NCBI GenBank assembly: GCA_013180625.2
Contig: SNVD02012242.1
Span: 1 to 64,000 of the forward strand
Source: Boswellia sacra
Taxonomy: Eukaryota; Streptophyta; Magnoliopsida; Sapindales; Burseraceae
Reading direction: 5' to 3'
Length of the DNA: 64,000 bases
In this document: positions 54,036 through 64,000 of the stretch, one piece after another
Layout of the letters: each line of letters starts with the position of its first letter
Position numbering within the stretch: position 1 is the stretch's first letter
Program-made: the position numbers and the translations under genes
Notes under the pieces: model-generated
Seen by the model: only the letters and a program-made list of their open reading frames with translations
Database searches by the model: none
What the model was told of the DNA's origin: nothing

Positions 54036-57000
54036 TTTGCTTACTCATATCATTTCTTCAGTTGCATTAATCAAGGGTATAGGAAACAATTTTTACGAGA
54101 AAACTACTTTTCATTGTTGGTTTGATTGAGAGTTTGGGGAAAAAGAGTTGTTTATTTGCTAAAACCTTAACTTTGATAAGTTGATTTGCTTGCTAAATTG
54201 AGGGGAACCTAAGCTTATTAAGAAATAAATTACTAAGAAAACCTTATAACTTTTGCAGCATTTGTCAACGCAAACTGCATATAATGATAGTCCTAGTAGC
54301 TGCATGCAGCCAATTTCCTTGGTGGTGGCGGTGAAGGGCACGCGCTCTTTGATGGTGGCCAGCTGGCGGCTAGAGGTTGCCCACGGTCGAGAAATTTTGC
54401 AGTATCTTTTGCATTTTCTTCTATTTTTGAAAATTAATTAACTATTTAATAATTATTTATATTTATTTAGTTTATAATATTATTAATTTAGTAAATAATA
54501 TATTTATTTTATAATATGATTCAAATTTTAATACATGTCCTTCATATTATCTAATTTATTTAGAAAAAGGAATAATTTATTTTTAAAAATTTTTATATTA
54601 ATTTGATATATAAACTATTGAATTAATTGTTAAGATACTTCCTTTATATGAGACAATTTAAGATAAAGTTTTTTATTTAATAATAAATATCAAATCTATG
54701 ATTGTTAGTTTAATTTTGTCAAATTAATTTATCTTTTTTTTTATTATTTTCATCTAAGATTTAAGATTGTTTTATCCAATCAAACAAATAAAAAATTTCC
54801 TCATCTCTTTTCTTTCCCTGATTTTTTTTTATTTCATCTTACTTTTCCTTTTCTCTCTTTTATCATTTCCTCAAACCAAATATCACCTTAATTCTGTTAC
54901 TGTCGCCATCTGAAATTTTTATAATAACTTAAATAAAAAAATGAAAAAGTAGCAACTATGAATTTAATCAAAATAAAATAGACAGATATTTCAGGGTTAT
55001 AGTTTCACTAAAACATCTAGTATAAGTATGTTAATTGAATGATTAAAGTTTTTTTTTCTTAAGAGAACTTCTTTGAAGTTATGATATTAAGCTAATATCT
55101 GTAGATTAAAAATTTTCACTTTATACAGTGCAATAGGTATATATTTAAATTGAATATATAAAAATAATTAATTTGTTAAAGTATTACTTAAATAAAATGA
55201 TATCAATATTAGTTCGTATCAATTAAAAATTGCTCTTTTCATATTTGTGGTAGTGGACATGACTTTAGATTTTTTTAACAAAGACATTATAGGATTTTAT
55301 TCTAATTTGTCCATAGACACATTAAATTTTGATATGGAATATATACATTAAGCCTAATGAATACAAATTTCATGAAAATTTAAAAATTAAAAGGCAAAGT
55401 GACGTGAAGCAGGTTATGGGAATAATAATCTTTCTATCAAACTATATCACATGAGACATTCTTAAATATCAGAGTCATGTTGTGAATATACGTATGCTTG
55501 TGTTGTCATAAGGTCATTGGCTTATGTCTTTGGGCAATTGTTATTGGATATTGTAAAGGCAACGAGGGATGGGCATTTGACCTGATAGGTTCGGGGCCCC
55601 GATGAGACCCATGCGGATAGGACAGGATTTGACCAGCCCCTAACTAGGTCTGGATCATAAGGAGTGCTGCTCTGACTAGGGTAGGGCAGGGTGGGGCAGG
55701 ACGAGTCTGGATTCTAGCCCTGTTTGAACACCCCCCCACCCAAACACACACACAGAGTATAAGGGTGAATATGAAAAATGATAAAATATAGGGACTTATA
55801 AAATTTTAAATGATGATTTTGATAAGTTTTATATGGGTGTCTTGAAATTTGATAAAGCATGTAAAACTTTTTCTTTAATAGAGTGAGTTAACTATACTAA
55901 AATTTGTTTTGTTTGCATGGGTATATAAAGAAAAGATTTTTAAATGTTATGGACGACTCCAATAAAAACTTTTCTACACATTTTCAAATGGATAAGGTGG
56001 GACAGGTACATATTTACTAAATTTTTTTTTCGCCCTACCTCGTTTAAGAGCAATGGGTTTTTTTTTTTTTTTTATGTTGGGGGGGGGGGGGGGGGGGGGG
56101 GTTGTTGTGGTTTTGCACGAGGCAAAATATAATTTAGCAGCGTGGGGATCCCCATACCCGCCCTTCCCCAATTCCAACCCTAAGGGCAACCTTAGATTTT
56201 GGTGAAACTGGGCAGCTTAGGTGGTCCTTTCCTCTATAAATAGAACCCCCACTTTGCAATTTTACATGTGAACATTACTAGAATTTGATGACTGAGAAAG
56301 TAATATTACTGTGCTTGGTTGTCCACATAAATCTTGTCATTGATTACTATGAGAATTAGATTATTGTGGTTGCACACAGGAATGATAATTTTGTTCATTA
56401 TGTGAGTAAACTCGATAATTAAAATTTTTCCAATATTTCAAAAATACTTAATTTTTTTCTTGTTCTAGTATAATTATAAAAAAAATGAGGATAATAATTT
56501 TGAAGATCTTAAAGTTTATTATGAATTACTATAAATAATTATGAAGATTTTTGAATTTATTATAAATTACAATAACTAATTTTAAATTTTTAAATTTGTT
56601 AAAATTTATTATAAACTACTATAAATAATTTTTAAATTTGTCATAAATTTATTAATAGTTCTGTAGTATGCTATATTAGAAAGGTCAGCTGTAAAAGTGT
56701 TTAAAAAAAAAATCATACTTTTATTATAAAGAAATCATTCTTGCACATGTAGACTAGTTGGAGGCACAAATTTCCATCCCTTAGTTGTACAATTCAAAAA
56801 ATGTTTGCATTGCCAAGCTCCTAACAACTCCACATATTTCAATGTTTAAACAAAAAAGAAAAAAAAAGAAACAAACATGCAAGAAAAAAATAAACCTGTT
56901 ATCATAAATGATAAATAAAACAACTAACTCGAAATGATTGAAAAATGCTAGAACAATATTACAAATTTCATTTAAAGGTGCACTCAAATTTCCAAAAAAA

Positions 57001-57258
57001 GGCATGACTATGTTATTCCCAAAGCAAGGGATTTTAGTTTCATTGTAATACTATTTGTCAAAATAAAGATCATCAAAGTTACTAACATTTTTCCATCCAA
57101 TGTAGCCAAAAGTTGATGACTATACCAAAATACCATCAACCAAAGTCATCGCTACAAAATTCACCCAAATGCCATCAGCGACAAAGTTTACCAAAATACC
57201 AAGAAAGTTCCATTTCATCTCATTCAGCAATCCATGAAGAAATTCAAGTTTGAATTCG
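54036..57258. other. AT-rich intergenic DNA upstream of gene D
   Basis: No gene is supported. It holds a G/C-rich patch at 55560-55740, a 16-T run and 23-G run at 56058-56101, and degenerate repeats of ATAAATTACTATAAATAAT type at about 56515-56650. Confidence 0.5.
56058..56101. repeat. T-run plus 23-G homopolymer
   Basis: Sixteen T, ATGTT, then 23 G. Such runs are error-prone in sequencing and assembly. Confidence 0.85.
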
Positions 57259-58251
57259 TCATCCGATATGAAGAAAAAAATCTATATTAGATTGATTTTG
57301 GACAAGAAGTTGTCCAACTTCAACTCGTTGTGCATTTGTTAGCCCTTCAACTTTTTTAGCTTCATCAAAGATTTTCATCCTCCTAGTTGCTCCATCAACT
57401 TCAAACTGAAAACAATCAGCAATTCTTCTAATGTTGTCATTAGCTGTAGGTTGTATTTCACCAAATTTTTGTACTGTGGCATTGAACATATCAACCAAAG
57501 GATCCTTATTTCTTGATCTTTTCCTAATTTTTTTACCTGTATGTATTGAACCAATTGGTTTACTTATACTCATGCTTGTAGTACCAATAAGGTAATCTAC
57601 CAGGTTGAATGGATCGAACTTAACATTTTGATCAATCTTTACCTTTGTATTAATTTTTTTCAACCGTTTCAAAAAACCCTATTGCACCTTATCCATTGGC
57701 ACGATCCTTCCCAGACACGGTTTTGAAATCATCAAAATGGGGAAATGATTTGTTCCTTAAGCCTTTTTGCATTTGGATGACTCTATGTAAATGTTAGATG
57801 ACATAAAACAAACATCAGACATAACAAGTGGAAGAAAAGGCTTTAAGTTTATTATACTATAATGACATTCAATTAAGTAAACAAACTAGGGAAATCCTTA
57901 CCTTAAACTAGTCATAAAAAATACTTTGTTCAGCGACAATGCACTTAAGGTCATTATTCCAACCAAATCCACTTGCAACAGGTCCTAACATCTGAGAAGT
58001 TGCATTGAATTATTTCTTTAGAATCTTGATACGAGAATCAATGTAAGGTTTTGCTCTTAGTCCACAACCAAGGATCTTCTCATTCATCATTTTTTTTAAT
58101 TGTTGTAAGTAGCCTGGTTTGAAAGTTCCATTATCCGCTTTCTATTTTTCACTATTAGCTATCTCCAATAAATACTCTACCAACTTGCTATACTCAATTG
58201 CAATCCATTGATGCTTTTTTCCTGAATTTGGTGGTTGTCGGTCTGAAGCAT
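57259..58251 (-). pseudogene. Harbinger ORF1: Myb/SANT-like DNA-binding protein, decayed
   Basis: From ATG at 58251 the frame reads MDASDRQPPNSGKKHQWI, then DNGTFKPGYLQQL, IDSRIKILKK, MLGPVASGFGWNN and LRNKSFPHFDDFK, the Myb_DNA-bind_3 pattern of Harbinger accessory proteins. It is interrupted by about four stops and an intron-like gap (about 57790-57900). The C-terminal block of 137 codons (57259-57672) is open, with a nuclear-localisation-like KKIRKRSRNK. In active elements this protein helps the transposase bind DNA and enter the nucleus. Confidence 0.75.
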
Positions 58252-58561
58252 CCATTCTGTTGAATCTAGATATAACTCATATCAAGTTAGATTAGAAAAA
58301 AAGTATAAAAAAGTAGTAATTAACTGCTAGAAATTAATCCAACAACATAGATATGAAATGGAAATACTATTATATTGATAAATTTCAAACTAAAGAGATA
58401 CAATTGTTCATCGAAACTTTCGTACCAAAGCAATAAAATTGCTCAATAAAACTTTAAATTCAAAGGCATAAAAATGTTCATATAAAACCATATTACTCCC
58501 ACTACAATTGTTCAAGAACAACCAAACATAATCAAGCACAATACGCCAAATTCTATGAATG

Positions 58562-59856
58562 TTAACTCCTTTGCAATTGCTTAAACATTTCTGCAGCCGA
58601 GTTGTCCCTCGAAGCATTCCATGAATTTGATGTTTCGATATGTGTATAATGATCATTGTCTACATTGTCCTCTTCTTCACCATCATCATTGTCACTAGCA
58701 TCACGTTCACTTTCTCTCAAAGCTTGTTCTAAAGGATCTACAAGCATTTCTCGTCTAATCAAGTTGTAAAGAAGACAACATACCAAGATAATTTGACATT
58801 GGATTTTGACAGGATAGTATGATCAACCTCTAAGAATTGCTCATCGTCCTTTCAACAGTCCAAATGTCCTCTCTAATACATTTCTAGCATAAGAATGTCA
58901 CATGTTAAAAAATTCAGCAGGAGTATCAGATAGGATATCCCAATCATTTAAATGATATCGTTGTCCTCTATACGATGCCAAGAAGCCTTCACCATTGGGA
59001 TACCCATCATCACAAAGGCAGTAATATCCTGCAAATGACAAAGCTTAGTAAAAATAGAAGTTATGTTGTTTAAAATAACATTAGTTAAAAAAACAAAAAA
59101 TTAACTTACCTTATGGAAAGTAAACCGTTTGTCCTAGATAAAGCATCCCATACGACTCTAAAGTCAGCAACTGATCCTTACCATCCAGCAAGACATAAAT
59201 AAATTGCATATCATGTGAGACAACTCCTAATGTGTTGGTAGCAATTTCATTCTCGCTAGTAAGATACTTAGGCCTATCTAATGTAGGCACATTAACTTTA
59301 ATTTGTGTACCATCTAGTGCTCCTAAGCAATTCCTAAACCAATTCTACCTCTCATCAATTGAATTATCTAGAATTGGCTCTAGGGTCTTTAATAGTAACT
59401 TATGGACATGTAGCAAAGCATTGAAGACACTATTAAACTGTCTACTAACTGTTTCTCCCGAGCATGGAAATAGATGTCTCATAATTTTATTCTTAATGTC
59501 ATGAGAAATAATATGTAAGAATAAAGCAACCATTCTTCAATGTCCATATTTTTTATCCCCTTCAAGCCCCCAATAGTTCTAAGATGATGACACAAAATAG
59601 CAAATGTTCTTCTATCCATGCGAGTACTTTCAACACATGCTAGGTCACTAAAATAAATCATTCTAAAAATATTTAGTTCACATATTTTATGCCTATGAAA
59701 AGTGCTAAAGGGAAATTCATTTGTACCTGATCGTCTTCTAGAAATAATAATAGATAATATGAGAATGAAAATAAAGGTCATCTCCTTCAACATTTCCATA
59801 TATTGAACCAAAATAGCTATAATTCTTTTCTTTGCAACCAATGGAAGACGAGCCAT
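58562..59856 (-). pseudogene. Harbinger transposase (DDE superfamily), decayed
   Basis: The order is a start MARLPLVAKKRI (59856), a helix-turn-helix region (TRMDRRTFAILCHHLRTIGG; IISHDIKNKIMRH; SGETVSRQFN), then the nuclease with first Asp in CLGALDGTQI (about 59310), second Asp in CLCDDGYPNGEGFLASYRGQ (about 59000) and Glu in NVLERTFGLLKG (about 58880), ending CLLYNLIRREM and an acidic tail. An intron-like gap with a GTAAGT donor lies at about 59030-59107. At least four stops and one frameshift make it non-functional. Confidence 0.82.
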
Positions 59857-61082
59857 ACCTACATAAAGTTTGAAATATATTAGTATGAACAATGATTGAA
59901 TTTATTATGCAACTATATGAATGATACTGCAGAAACATATGAATGATCCAATCAATCATGTAGCTATATGGATTCTATGCATAATTTAAAGCAGCTCCAA
60001 CTCTAAACCCACCCTCATTTAGCGGTAAAATTTCTGAATAGCTAAGACATTAGATTTATTATTATCTTTCCATTCATATAAAAGAATTTTCTCAATAAAA
60101 GCTTTTTGTATTGCTAAAATCATTACTCTTATATAAATTACAAGAAAATGTTAAAAGAAGAGAAAAGAAATGAGATAGACAGCATTTAGGCCTACCAATT
60201 TCTATATTTGGTTCAATTTTATATTAGCTAAAGTCTTTGATTTTCGAGAACAATGGTTAATTTCTTAATAGAGTTGGATATTAAAAGCAGTTTAATTTTG
60301 ATTTTCTAAGCCTAAGAGATGGAATCCTAGGGGCTAATGTTTACTTATTTGAATTATTTTAGTTTTCTTCTCAGGACTTTATATTCTGGTTTTAAAATAC
60401 TTATTAAGGTTTGATTTTATTTTGTAGGCAGAGAGGAGAAGTATTCATGAATCCATTTTGACTAGGTTGGAGAAGGTTGTTGTTTGATCAGTTGGAAGCA
60501 AATAGAAATTCAGATTTGATAAGGTGTTTAATTAACAGGAAGAGTGGATGAATTATAAGATTTGGTTAGTAAAGTTTTCAGTATAGTAATTTCTTTTGGT
60601 GTAAAGAGTGAAGTTGGAATATTTTAACTTGATATGTACGAAAATGTTACCCCATTCAGTTGAGAATGAGAAAACAGGATAGCAAAATTTCGAATGTCCA
60701 TGTGCATGCAATCTAAAATGATCAATTGATGAAACATTCATGAATATTGCTTTAACCAAAAATCTTTATATCAAACTATACAACAAGTTGTAACAAAAAA
60801 AAAAATTTAAAAATCAAAAGAAAGAAGTTTTCTTAATACATATAGTTTATAAAAAGATATATATACAGTAACTCATGAAAACCATGCCATTAAACAATCT
60901 ATCACGAAGCATGATAACAAAAATATAAATATATTCTTTTTAATGTTATAATTTTTTTCTTTTTCCAACTATCTAAGAGACTTTGTTTTGCTTAAAATCT
61001 CTGTATAAGATGTTTATTTTGAGGTCAAACCTATTCTTAGATCTACACTTGATGGACACAATGTAAGTTTCCCTATGAACTT
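59857..61082. other. AT-rich intergenic DNA
   Basis: No gene is supported. Part may belong to the left-over 5' end of the Harbinger element, whose terminus is not identified. Confidence 0.5.
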
Positions 61083-62491
61083 TGATAGTTGTTTATTTAT
61101 GTATTATTTTCATATCAATTCATCTATGTTTATTTACTATAATCCTTGGTATTTTTATGTTTTTGTGTGGTTTTGATGTTTGTAGGAGTTTTGGAGGAAC
61201 TTGCACTAAAGTGAAGTAAAACCCTTCATTTTCACCTCTGCTAGTCAACCATCTTCTCGGAATTAATTGTATTGATATACAATGAACCGGATAACATGTT
61301 ATATACCGTTGGAAAGCTCTCGAAGTCTATTTCTAGAGAAATTTATGGTTCATAAATCCATTCAGTGTACCAAAAGTTATAATCAAAATAGTGTGAGAAG
61401 TGTAGAAATGTAATTCCACAAATCACTGTAGCATGTATAATACGGGACACTGTAGCAGGTTACTGTAGTAGAGTATATAAACACATTTTAGGGTTTTATT
61501 TGAAGAACTGAAAGAGGGGAGAACGCGTGGGAGGCTTCAACTCTGGATTCCTCTCATCTCCTGGAGTTCTTGAAGGAGAAAGAAGGCTTGGAAAGAGGAA
61601 GAACTACAATCTTAAGAGATTTTCATCAAATTTGCTAAGTTTTCCCTTTCCCTTTCATTTTCTTGAATGTCTCCATATTGTATTGTATTTGTATTGTGTC
61701 TGAATACGTGTAACTAAATCTGAATTGGTTGAGGGTGATTTCAAAGTCCTTGATATGGTTTTTGTGAGTTGATTGTGCAAGATATTGTTATCCAATTCTC
61801 TAATTGAAGTTGCTTGTATTCTCCCATATTTAATGCTTATGATTGCTTTCTGATTGTATTTGGGTGGCCAACTGAATATAATCTGGATATTGTCTATTGC
61901 TAGACTAGAAATCTTGATCCGTAATTGTCCTGAATTTCTAATCATTAGTAGCAAAATTGTGATCAGAGATTACAATTGGAGAATATAACCTAAGTTAATA
62001 ATCCGAGCTTGTGTGTTTATTGCTTAGATCAACCTATCTTTCTTATCATAATGCATCCATTGAATTAAACTCAGAGAGCTTGTTCTAGGTTGTTTAATGG
62101 ATAGAAATTAAATAAAGAGCTTGTTTTATTTAACAACAAAGTAAGGAAAGATTGGGATAACAGAGCTTGTTGTTATCTACGGTTGATAATTTCAATAGTG
62201 TAATTGGATGACAATTCTATGATTAATTCGCAAATCCATATCTTGTGGTAGAGAAGGATCCCTTAACCAGTTTTCTCTCATTGATTTTTCACTCCATTTA
62301 ACTTTGCTTTGTGTTATTCTTCATTTGCTTTCGTATTAAGTTTAGTTAATCAATCAACAAACCCCCCCTGTTTAGTTTATTATTGCTGGAAAATAACAAA
62401 TTCAATTAGAATCAATCCTCGTGGGAACGATATCTTACTTATCACTTTATTACTTGTGAGACTAGTATACTTGCTAGTTTCGAACGCATCA
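61083..62491 (+). repeat. 5' LTR of Tat/Athila-type Ty3/gypsy element
   Basis: 1409 bp, TGATAG to GAACGCATCA, aligned along its length with 2619-4038. It contains CACTGTAGCA motifs and a GTATATAAACAC promoter-like segment near 61472. Confidence 0.88.
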
Positions 62492-62497
62492 AGTTTT

Positions 62498-62515
62498 TGG
62501 CGCCGTTGCCGGGGA
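62498..62515 (+). other. primer-binding site, tRNA-Asp type
   Basis: TGGCGCCGTTGCCGGGGA, complementary to the 3' end of plant tRNA-Asp, six bases inside the LTR. It is the characteristic primer site of Tat/Athila elements. Confidence 0.92.
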
Positions 62516-62606
62516 TTGATTTTCTAATCGATTTGTTATTTTGTTTTCATTGTTGATTCGTATTTATTTTTTGTTTTTCTTTTCTGATTGTTTGTGTTTA
62601 GGTGAC

Positions 62607-63744
62607 ATGGCAGTAAACTTCCAACAATTCAGTGGCCGATTTGAGCCACAACTACATTGGGGAGTAAATGAGGTAAGCACATGGCTCCAAACATTGAACA
62701 ACAACTTTCTGAGCTACCTCTCTTTGTGGAAAACATGGCTGTAGGAGATATGCAAAAATCTTATGAATGTGGGATATATTCTACGATGGAGCATCCAATC
62801 GACATGTATCCACTTTACAAGAAGAATATATGGAACAAGCCAATGCCATGGGTGGATTTCCAGGACAAACGAGGCAATGGTATGATCCTTTCTCTAGCAC
62901 TTACAATGCTGGATGGGAAGATCAACATAATTTCAGTTATTGGAATCATCAACCAATCACTCCAAATGTGATACCAATCGGCCACAAAGTTTCAATCAAC
63001 CTAGAGTGCAGCAACCATTTCAAATGCAACCACCACCAATGCCACCTCCAGCACCGCAACCAGCTTCGCAAAACTCAGGTATGTCTCTCGAAGATATTGT
63101 TAATGCACTTGCCACTAACACAATGCAATTCCAGCAGGAAACTGGGGCAAGTATCCAAAACCTGGCAATCAAATGGGACAATTGGCTACTAGTAATAAGC
63201 AATTCGAAGGGGCCAAGACACAGAAAAATTATCTCTCAATGGTGATCAATCCAAGCGCGACTACTAGTGCGATAACTTCGCGAAGTGGAGAGCAATTAGA
63301 TGTCTTACAGGAAATCCAAACTGATGAAGGAGATGACACCATCCATCCATGAACAAACATTGACTTCTCAGGTAAATCCTAAAACTCCCATTCCTTCATA
63401 TGTTTCTCCTCCACTTTTTCCTAGTAGATTTGCAAAATCGAAGGAGGAACAAGAACAAGAAATCCTGGAAACTTCTTACAAAATCGAGGTAAATATACAC
63501 TTCTGGATGCTATCGAGCAAGTACCTCATTATACAAAATGTCTCAAGGAGTTATGCACCAGCAAAAGAAAGTTAAAAAGAAATGAGAAAGTACGTGTGGG
63601 GGAAGATGTTTCAGCTGTATTGCAAAGGAAAATTCCTCCAAAGTGCAAAGATCCAGGTACGTTCACCATGCCATGCACCATTGGTACAACCAAGTTTGAA
63701 AGAGTTATGTTAGATTTAAGAGCTTCATATTCTGTCATGCCATA
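62607..63744 (+). pseudogene. Ty3/gypsy gag-protease remnant, frameshifted
   Basis: ATG at 62607 opens MAVNFQQFSGRFEP, and the reading then moves through three frames: MAPNIEQQLSELPLF; the knuckle region ECGIYSTMEHPIDMYP, where cysteines are replaced by tyrosine; EEYMEQANAMGGFPGQ; and MPPPAPQPASQNSG. A later block reads PPLFPSRFAKSKEEQEQEI and, near 63660-63744, a protease-like TFTMPCTIGTTKFERVMLDL followed by RAS, where the catalytic pattern D-x-G is expected. It ends at a TAA. The order fits gag followed by protease of Tat/Athila elements. Confidence 0.8.
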
Positions 63745-64000
63745 ATCTATTTAGCTTCTTTAAATCTTGACCTTTTGCGAAAACTGGTATTACCATGCAC
63801 TTTGCTGATCATTTAATGCATATCCAAAATGAGTTGTGGAAGATGTGCTTGTGCAATCTGATCAGATTGGTTTTCCCTAGGCAGACTTCTATGTCTTTAA
63901 ATAAGGGATAAGTAACATCTCCTAATCCAACTTTGATTCTTTTATGGAGACCATCCTTGAAAATGCTAACCAAGATTGATGTTCATGATGCACTTTCACC

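Larger units (their letters stand above)
57259..59856 (-). mobile_element. PIF/Harbinger transposon coding region, decayed
   Basis: Both proteins of a PIF/Harbinger element are recognisable on the minus strand: a transposase (58562-59856) upstream and a Myb/SANT-like DNA-binding protein (57259-58251) downstream. Terminal inverted repeats and the 3-bp target duplication were not identified, so the element ends are unknown. Both genes contain many stops, so it is inactive. Confidence 0.8.
61083..64000 (+). mobile_element. 5' part of a Tat/Athila-type Ty3/gypsy retrotransposon, runs off the window
   Basis: The 5' LTR (61083-62491) is followed by a tRNA-Asp-type primer-binding site and a gag region with a protease remnant up to about 63744. 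The remaining interior and 3' LTR lie beyond the window. The gag is frameshifted, so this copy is inactive. Confidence 0.85.

Noticed and set aside
1..64000. CRISPR array, bacterial operon or riboswitch
   Set aside because: The window is plant nuclear DNA; repeats are transposon ends, LTRs and gene duplications, and no regularly spaced short repeats occur.
1..64000. tRNA or rRNA genes
   Set aside because: The only tRNA-like strings are retroelement primer-binding sites (TGGTATCAGAGC and TGGCGCCGTTGCCGGGGA); no cloverleaf-sized gene was recognised.

Overview
This window is plant nuclear DNA, from a eudicot. The evidence is AT-rich intergenic DNA, receptor kinases of the L-type lectin receptor kinase (LecRK) type, a LOG cytokinin-activating gene, and the usual plant mix of Ty1/copia, Ty3/gypsy, TRIM, CACTA, MULE and PIF/Harbinger elements with their target-site duplications (TSDs). 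I cannot name the species. All assignments come from reading the sequence; no search was run.

The core is a tandem cluster of receptor-like kinase genes, all on the minus strand, between about 13 and 54 kb. The upstream-most gene (D, 51616-53736) is intact and single-exon. It encodes a signal peptide, two CAP/PR-1 domains, one membrane span and a LecRK-IX-like kinase. Gene C (33736-35340) is also intact, but its ectodomain is only a Pro/Ser-rich stalk with no CAP domain. Gene B (about 20868-32056) had one CAP domain and gene A (13067-20311) had two; both are pseudogenes. A further kinase relic lies at 32433-32640. The genes share homologous 3' flanks (4830-5938, about 33060-33300, 41612-43493), which marks repeated tandem duplication. 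Their upstream regions contain W-box motifs typical of WRKY-controlled defence genes, and D has a duplicated W-box block.

The cluster is riddled with insertions. Gene A holds a copia element (13342-18399, TSD CATTC). Gene B holds a 299-bp TRIM (21026-21324, CTTGT), an old copia (22042-26661, CAGCA) and a young, nearly intact copia (27183-31691, TGCTC). A gag-only LTR element (35546-38831, TSD CTGTA) sits 205 bp upstream of gene C.

The flanks hold DNA transposons with pieces of host genes. A CACTA-like element (about 5939-12735) carries a purple acid phosphatase piece and an exon I do not recognise. A MULE with long inverted repeats (45395-50697) carries an IDN2/FDM-like fragment and contains a nested CACTA (47057-49702, TSD CCA), which carries a NIP aquaporin exon and a calcium-binding TPR protein fragment. 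A decayed PIF/Harbinger element lies at 57259-59856.

At the left edge is an intronless LOG-like coding region (1-612), followed by the 3' end of a Tat/Athila-type Ty3/gypsy element. At the right edge, another member of that family begins at 61083 and runs off the window.

The most interesting content is the CAP-ectodomain receptor kinase cluster, with two, one and zero CAP domains on closely related kinases, together with the transposons that carry host gene fragments, including one from an RNA-directed DNA methylation family.
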